Assembly: GCA_022592445.1 (NCBI GenBank)
Contig: JABYQR010000040.1
Coordinates: forward strand, 1-64,000
DNA length: 64,000 bases
DNA from: Cytidiella melzeri
Lineage: Eukaryota; Basidiomycota; Agaricomycetes; Polyporales; Irpicaceae
Reading direction: 5' to 3'
Every line of letters begins with the position of its first letter. Positions within the stretch are counted from its first letter, which is position 1. The notes beneath the pieces were generated by a model. That model did not search any database and was not told the DNA's origin. It was given only the letters and a program-made list of their open reading frames with translations. Made by a program: the position numbers and the translations under genes. Shown here in pieces: positions 57,359 to 64,000 of this stretch.

Positions 57359-57944
57359 GGTGGTAAAGGTGGTATTAGGTGTGGGTGGTATTGGGTGTTT
57401 GGGACGGTTGCAGAGGCGGGGTTGTTCAAAGGTGAAAGCATCGTTGGGGTATATAAGCGTGACGGTGGAGAACTCAAATGTCGCCCTGGAGGTGACGTCA
57501 CGTCAACCGCAGACGCGTCATGACGAATTCGGTCACACTCGATAGAACGTGACCGTGTCATGACAAGTGATCTGTATCTCGCCAGGTAGTACGCAATAGC
57601 TACCCATGCGCGTATGTGCGACGTCAATAGATTATAGTTGAGTGATACATACATAACTAAAGTGAGGTTTTATCAGTTATATCAGTCCGAGACAATACTT
57701 CCGTAGCAGAATACCCAACACAAGCATAAATCCACCGAAAGCCCAAGTCTACAACGAGCAAATTTGAAAGGGAGTGAGTGGGAGACTAGAAGTCTCAGAA
57801 GGACCGGGAAGGAGAACCACAAAATTTCCGAAAGAAACCAAGCAAAGAGCACAAAACGAAAAGAATGGCAGGTGAGTTTCCAGGGTATATAACAGAAGAA
57901 TAAAAGTTCGCAAAACAGTCCAGAGCCCTTTCTCACGGACGCTC
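57359..57944. other. Intergenic between the membrane protein and glyoxal oxidase
   Basis: Promoter region of the minus-strand membrane protein, with a TATATAA-like box near 57445-57460, followed by the 3' end of the glyoxal oxidase gene. No other gene seen. Confidence 0.5.
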
Positions 57945-60900
57945 TCACACACCCGGCACCGTGAAATCGGGGAATTCGGGCCAATTGCCTAACTTTGCCG
58001 GGTCTCCGCCTATCCTCACCCATTTCGAGAAGGACGGTGTGGGTCCGTCGAGTACGAACAGCTGGTGCCATCCTGGGGGGCTTACGTTTGCGTTGGGTGG
58101 GGCAGTGATAGTGCAGACCGTACCCGAGCACTTGAAGGCGGGGAAGATGGTTCGTCCACCCATAGAGTTGCCGTGAGTTGATGATGTAGCTACAAACCCA
58201 AAAGGAATATCGAAGCTGAGATCCTATTTTTCTTGATAATCAAGAGATATAACGCACCAGCGATGAGCGAAACCCTCATAGTCGACGTCGTTCCGTGGAA
58301 CAGATGAACGTTGATTTGATACGATCCACCATAGCTCCAGTCCGTCTCCGCAATAGTGAAGTTTGGTTGGGTAAGACCTTGGGTAAGGTACGGCGGAACG
58401 TACACCTCGATCCTCATCTCTTCAGGGAACTTCGGTGTACCATCAGGGTTGTTCGTTTGCGGGTCACTGCCGGAGATGAGTACGCGACCGTCGTACAGAA
58501 GCTATCATTCATGTGATCAGCAATATTGGTATATGTGAGCAAGGGATGACCGTACGATGGCTTCGGAATGGTATAGGCGAGCGACAATAGTCTCGTTCAA
58601 GATCGAGATGCGTTGATTAACAGGCTGAGACGGATCGTACAGCAACGCGGTCAGGTTGGGGTCGTCCGCAAGTCCAAAGCCAGCGACACCCTGTTGAGCG
58701 CCGTTGACAATCAGGAATGTTCCATCCGGGAGAGCTGCAAACATATGAAATTAGCAAGAGAAGCTCATTGCCAATTCATGTCTGAAGGTGCAAACCTGCC
58801 ATGCACGTCATAACTCGCTTCGAGGGCTAAATCGGGATATTGAAGTTGAGCATCTGCGATGCGAAGGGCGGGATGCCAAACGTTGCTTACCATACGCTCC
58901 AATGTCCAAGTCGGGTTCGTCGCTTCGGGTTGGATACTCACACAATTGTCGAGCGCAATACCAAAGTTAGATCCACCGCACACGAGGACAGTGACAGGGT
59001 CGGTGTAAGGTGCATGCTGGGGGAGTAGTACTGCTGTGCCTTCCATAGGATATGTACGGCCTGCCAAAGGACTTGTCACTGAACCTGGCATGTTGGGTAA
59101 GACCTGGAATGTATCGAGTGACACAGGATCCAAGATGCGCGCTTCATTGTAATAGCCTAGTAATCTTGAACGTCAGAGCATATAGCAGGTGCAAAGAGAA
59201 TAGCGGCATACCAATAAAGATTCTACCACTAGGAAGGACATGGAGGAATGGATACAAGTTGTTGGGGTCAGTGCGGTTCAGATAATCAAGGAATTTCCAG
59301 GTATCGCCGGTCCCATTGGGTTTCGGAAGAATCTCGAGACTTGGTTCAGGAGCGCCATTGCTTCCGAGCTCTCCTCCGACAACCATGATCGACCCATTGG
59401 CTAAAATCATTGCAGTCGGGTACCATCTCATGCGCTACACGATGTTCATTGCAGATCAGATTGAGGTGCTCAATAAGCAACAAGGGTGAGAACACGTACC
59501 TGAAGATGCAGTTCCTGGAAGTTCTCTTGCCAGTCATTGGTGCCGTTGACACCCGCGGACCCGTCTGGCCAATACAATCGCACGCCCTGTGTACTATCAA
59601 GACTCCAACCCCCGACGTTGAGCTGCCGGGCGCCCTTGTCCGGAAGAATTATACTTCCTGAGCAGAACACGTCAGACTTCACATGCATTTCCCGCCATGC
59701 CAGGTCAAAATGGTCGACAAGGGTGAGATCTAGCTCGTACGCGCCGGTAGAGTTGGCGAATTCACTAGTGCCAGACTTTTCGAGCATAGCTACCTTGTTG
59801 TTGACGCCCAAGGTCACGACAAGTGGTACGACGACACCGGGAACCAGGAACTGCACTCATGTGTTTCAGGAAACCACGCCCACTACACGGAAATGGGAGT
59901 CATACCTCGTACCGACCCGTGTTCGCCGGTGTGTGCCATAGATTCAGGGTGCCATTCCATGCGTAGTACTACAAAAGATACGGCTTCAGTAAAAATAGCT
60001 CTCAGGAGAGTGCATGAGAATAGAGAACAAACCTGAAGCCGCTCGGCACCACCGCATAGATGAATTGGGTCGCCGGAACAGGGTATAACACAGTCACTCT
60101 CTGCGCCGAAGCCAGGACTGTTCGCGGCGACGTCAGAAACATCTCCGCACCCTATGTAACGAAGAAATGTGAGTTTGACAGAATGTCAGAAGAATCAAGC
60201 GGCGTTAACGGACAGCATTCATCGCCGAACTCTAGTCCTCCGGCAGGATAGCCAAATGCAGAACATTGACTAAGGCAGCCTTCCACGGTCGTGTCAGTAG
60301 CATTGATAATCTGGTACGGAAAGACGCGATTTGCCCCGGGTTCTCTATGGTAAAATCAGTTCCAGCATTCCTGATGTGAGCACAGCCATCACGTACTGCA
60401 GACAGCCCTGGTAAGCCCACTGGCCTGGAAGACCTGTGGTCTTGACTATGGGAACTGGAAGAGCCGTGACGTTTCCTGTGGTAGAGTAGACCTACGTGCA
60501 ACGCTGTCAGATTTCATGTGTGGAATTATGTCCGATTAATAACTTACTGATAGTTGGTTGGGGCCGCCACAAGCTTCCCTGCAGTGTGAACGAGATGAGA
60601 CTCTAAGACACGTGATGTAGTTCGCAGCGGGACTTACGTAGCATTTCCTCCACAGCCCATGCTGCAACCATCAATTGCTGGCACTGCACCGTTGACGAGT
60701 TCAGTACCACAGAAGCATTGCACTAGATGCCAATGTCAGATCATTTTCCACGACGAACAGCGTGTGGGAGGTCACCTCCGAATTCCGTGCCGGCGACGGT
60801 GAAATTCTGTGATACACACGTCTCAACGCAGCCCTGAATAGTAAGATTTTGGTTGTCGGGGATTTCCGTGTTGAAAATACGGCCGAATGCATTGTCACTG

Positions 60901-62123
60901 AGCCAGAAGTCAGCTTTGGATCCTATCATATAACCAAGTGCACTTACACATAGCAGCCAACGTAGGAGAAGTTCGATGGAAGGCCTGTGAGTACTGGAGA
61001 TACCGGCGCGTTGTTGTTACCTCCGCCACCGACAGGAGGTACAGGGCCGTGAGGAAGAGTACCAGTGAAGTTGTACATCTGGATATTGACAGCTGAGCAA
61101 AACCATCAATATCTTGTAGATAATCACGTACATTAAGGCGGTTCGGTCCTCCACAGAATTCAGAGGAATTCCCTGTACAAGGCATGTCGCAATCTCCAAG
61201 AGAGGTCGGAGCGCCGCCATTGCTGATTGTGAGACCACAATAGCATTCATCTGCAAACTCCGTGCCTGCAAGAGGATATCCTGCGTTGAAGCAAGAAGCA
61301 GTGCAAGTCTCGATACTGTTGGGACCAGTGGGATCCATCGTGACTGTCAGCGTGCGTGGTGCGCCGTCGCTTTCAAGACGCATGTCAGCAAAGATCTGAT
61401 TGTTGGAATTATTGGGTAGATTGCACCTATAGCATCCTAGGGACTCCCATAGGCCGACACTGGCAACCGTGCTGGGTGGCGGAGGAGGGGTGACACCACT
61501 CCAGAATACGCTCAGGCGATCTGCCGGCTAAGATCAGCAATGGACGACCGTGCAAACAAATGTGATACATACTTCCAGCTCCGCAGATTTCCGCAGAGTT
61601 GCCAGTACACGCCATGTTGCAGTCGGAGGCAGTGGTGTTTGTGCCGCCATTGGCGAAGAAGTCTCCGCAGTCTGTGCAAAGAAGTATCAGTGGCAGCGTA
61701 AACTAAAGGTAACCGGCAACGTACAGCACTCTTGAGAGAATTCGGTGCCTGCGTACACGAAGCCTTGCTGATCACAGAAGCTGATGCAGGACTCTGTGGT
61801 CATCCCAGTAGTATTTGTGAACGAGGCCGAAGCAAGTGTACGACCTGCACCGTTTACGTTGTCGCTATGAGAATATCGGTAAAATTATACAGTAGCAAGA
61901 TGATACCCCACGTACGTGTAGCAGCCAAGCGGAATCCACTGGGATACAGGGACATCTCGGATTGCAAGTCTATGGGGGTGGTGAAAGCGTTGGGTGTGAG
62001 AGTAAGCTTGAACGATCTAAGGAAAAGGTTCGCGTCAAGAAGGGGGGACAATTGATAGACCAAGCGGCTCACAGTGGGGGCGAGCGCACTAAGCGTCGTC
62101 AATAAATGAGTGGATGCGACCAT
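57945..62123 (-). CDS. Secreted glyoxal oxidase with four WSC domains
   Basis: Copper-radical oxidase that makes H2O2 from aldehydes, used in lignocellulose attack. 21 exons (starts 62123, 62016, 61864, 61671, 61520, 61369, 61078, 60897, 60722, 60578, 60491, 60344, 60151, 59968, 59850, 59434, 59156, 58826, 58734, 58501, 58189), 3,039 nt, 1,012 residues. A signal peptide ([17 protein letters not shown]) is followed by four WSC carbohydrate-binding domains, about residues 43-140, 153-246, 278-368 and 389-482, then the oxidase domain. Copper and radical residues are present: Cys563 (VFCSG), Tyr622 (RWYP), Tyr845-His846 (RLYHS) and His973 (GWHQ). WSC-bearing copper-radical oxidases are known in white-rot fungi; four tandem copies is toward the high end. 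Intact. Confidence 0.93.
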
Positions 62124-64000
62124 ACCGAGGAAGATGTCGATGGTCTGAGGAGACCTGTTACTTGGGCGATTCGGCTTATATAGCATGTAGACAGGTCAAA
62201 TACCACAAGAATATGGTTGGATTCCGGGCTTGTCATGAAATTGTGACCTAGTAGCACACGCCCCGGGATATGCTTGACAGCGTAGGCGAATTGCCTGCGG
62301 TGGGACGAGGCCGTGCCTAGATCTTGTCCTAGAGATGTTTCGAGCCCACTTCTTCGAGAGAAAATCCTATACAAGGAGGATGTACGTTAGCCGACTCGGC
62401 ATTCCTCAGAGAAGGGACCTACTCTATCCGTTCCTGCACGTCGAAGACAGATGTCGACACCGTTCTGTCTGTGGTAACTAACTGGAGGCTGCCAGACATT
62501 GCTAGGACATCGGGACGGCGGGCAGGAAATCACTCACATCAGCACCGCGGAATTTCGTACAATCTTCTTTCCGTATTGTCGAGATGGCCGCTCGTTTTCG
62601 ATTGACGGTTCGCGCTATGCGCAAAATGGATTCTAGGGATGCATATGCATAATGTCATTCCTTTGTGGGGGTCATTAGATGAACGCCAAATGTTAGGCGT
62701 ATGGAAAATGCTGGCTGACGGCGATTTGACGGTCGCCAAGCCCCCAACCTCACCATGACGTATAGGATATTGCTTGTGCAGAGTTGTCTGCCCCAACCCG
62801 GCAAGCCTCATGCAGATAGAAGAGGAATGGCATCCGAAGGGTCTCACGAAAAGACAGTTGGGCCGGAAGGCCATGCCGCACGGTGCGTCGGATGACCATA
62901 TCGTAGCATCTCGCTGACCTGTCGAGCACCGCCATTCGGGTCCACCATCCACTCGGCTCCTGTGTGAGAGCTAAACGAACATACAATGACAGATGGAACG
63001 AAGTATCCTATTTGATTCATATGATTTGTTGCTCTGAACATACCTTCTTTAGCTATTCCATGCGGATCTCAATTCAAACATACGCTCTGTAGCGCGGTGG
63101 TTCCATTGTTCCGACCAGCGATTTCCCTGTTCGATGCCGTTTTCAGTATATGAGCGATCGTGATCCGTGTGTAGGAGTCAAAATAATCGCACAGACCTTC
63201 AATGTTAGCAAGTCGAGTTGTTGTACGTCGAAATTAAGAGCTTGATCTGGGTACCTGCAGCAATGGAAAGTCGACTTCCGACTACACAAGAGCAGGATAT
63301 TGCTCAGGCGCTTTGACAGCGAGAAGCCTCCGAGTCGGGGTTGCCGATGAAATTCCTCCCTGACAGGTACAAGACAACTGAACAAGAAAGCTTCTAGAGT
63401 AGATGAAGCATAACTCATGCGTTCCCATCCATTGGCGAGATTCCTCTCGCGGAGTCCGGGGATCCGATTGAAGGGCCAATGACGGGCACGTGCCGAGCTG
63501 GATGATTATGTTGATCCACGACAGGGAAGGCCCAATGGTACGAGTATACGTAGCGACTTTGCTCTGCGCTTTTTGTCCCAGGGCAAGGCACGCTTGTCAC
63601 AAGAAGCGCTGAGAGACACATGGGGTGCATACATAACCATTCTCAGCTGCCACCCTGCGTGGGACGTGCGGCTCGTACAAATCAATGTCTTGCCACTCCA
63701 GCTTTCCATTGCTGAAGCTCGTACCTCGAACTGTCATCACAAATCCGCACAAAGAAGGAATGCGAGTTCCGAAGAACAAGGGTTTGAATGCCTGTGACTA
63801 TGTGAGGATCTTCCTGTTCGCATTACGAGAGTTCTGAACATACATATGTCGTAGACAATGACTACGGTGAGCCGAGACCTGTGACAATATACTCCAGGGT
63901 GACCTTGAAAGGGGGTATGTGCCCGGCGATCGCTGATTGGGTATGTTTTTGGGCAAAAAGTGCCATTGCAGATTCTGTATGTCGGTCGGAGATGTCTGGT
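62124..64000. other. Unassigned right end
   Basis: It includes the promoter of the glyoxal oxidase gene. Several minus-strand frames at 62539-63780 are open for 60-137 codons, but none shows a recognisable domain and no exon chain was found. A gene extending beyond the window cannot be excluded. Confidence 0.4.

Noticed and set aside
55568..62123. A biosynthetic gene cluster around the glyoxal oxidase
   Set aside because: No synthase, P450 or tailoring enzymes are nearby; neighbours are unrelated small proteins.
1..64000. CRISPR arrays, rRNA or tRNA genes
   Set aside because: No regularly spaced repeats and no tRNA or rRNA-like sequence were noticed by eye; the setting is a fungal nuclear genome.

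Overview
The window reads as nuclear DNA of a basidiomycete fungus, most likely an Agaricomycete. Genes are intron-dense, with introns mostly 49-70 nt, GT-AG and sometimes GC-AG. The gene content (two DUF6535 proteins, MYND-finger proteins, a glyoxal oxidase carrying WSC domains, PSTAIRE Cdk1, Mgm1, TMS1) fits that group. All assignments come from reading the sequence; no database search was run. Exon coordinates were built by hand, and for nearly every gene the exon lengths sum to a multiple of three.

Left third (1-22 kb) is transposon-rich. A broken gene of a repetitive fungal family (1-1800) is split by a solo LTR with a perfect 5-bp target duplication. A full-length Ty3/gypsy chromovirus (3824-11283) has LTRs that look identical by eye, a CTGTC duplication, a candidate programmed -1 frameshift site between gag and pol, and a C-terminal chromodomain, but also three frame breaks. 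Fragments of two further repetitive genes, one helicase-like, meet tail to tail near 14.19 kb. A decayed Ty1/copia element (16191-21335) has a primer-binding site matching the anticodon region of initiator tRNA-Met, and a second LTR plus leader lies just upstream.

Middle (22-40 kb): a Pho84-type phosphate transporter (22.1-24.0, minus), a 4-kb stretch with no recognisable gene, then a compact housekeeping block: an NCX/NCLX-type cation exchanger (+), a DapA-like aldolase (-), a peroxisomal SCP2 protein (+), the mitochondrial fusion GTPase Mgm1/OPA1 (-), a RAD51D-like recombinase paralog (+) and a TMS1/Serinc membrane protein (-). Neighbours alternate in divergent and convergent pairs with very short spacers.

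Right (40-64 kb): two DUF6535 membrane proteins lie in inverted orientation at 40.8-43.3 and 51.9-54.4 kb, the left one broken by a 55-bp deletion. They enclose a DUF1748 gene, two paralogous MYND-finger genes, Cdk1 and two members of a small Arg/Ser-rich family. A third member lies at 55.6 kb. All three members share a conserved C-terminal motif and a terminal intron whose donor site contains an in-frame stop. A membrane-anchored protein of unknown function and a 21-exon secreted glyoxal oxidase with four WSC domains follow; the last 1.9 kb is unassigned.

The strongest candidates for new biology are the gag/pol frameshift signal, the 6-nt Cdk1 microexon next to Thr14/Tyr15 behind a GC-AG intron, the small family with the stop-in-donor terminal intron, and the inverted DUF6535 pair.
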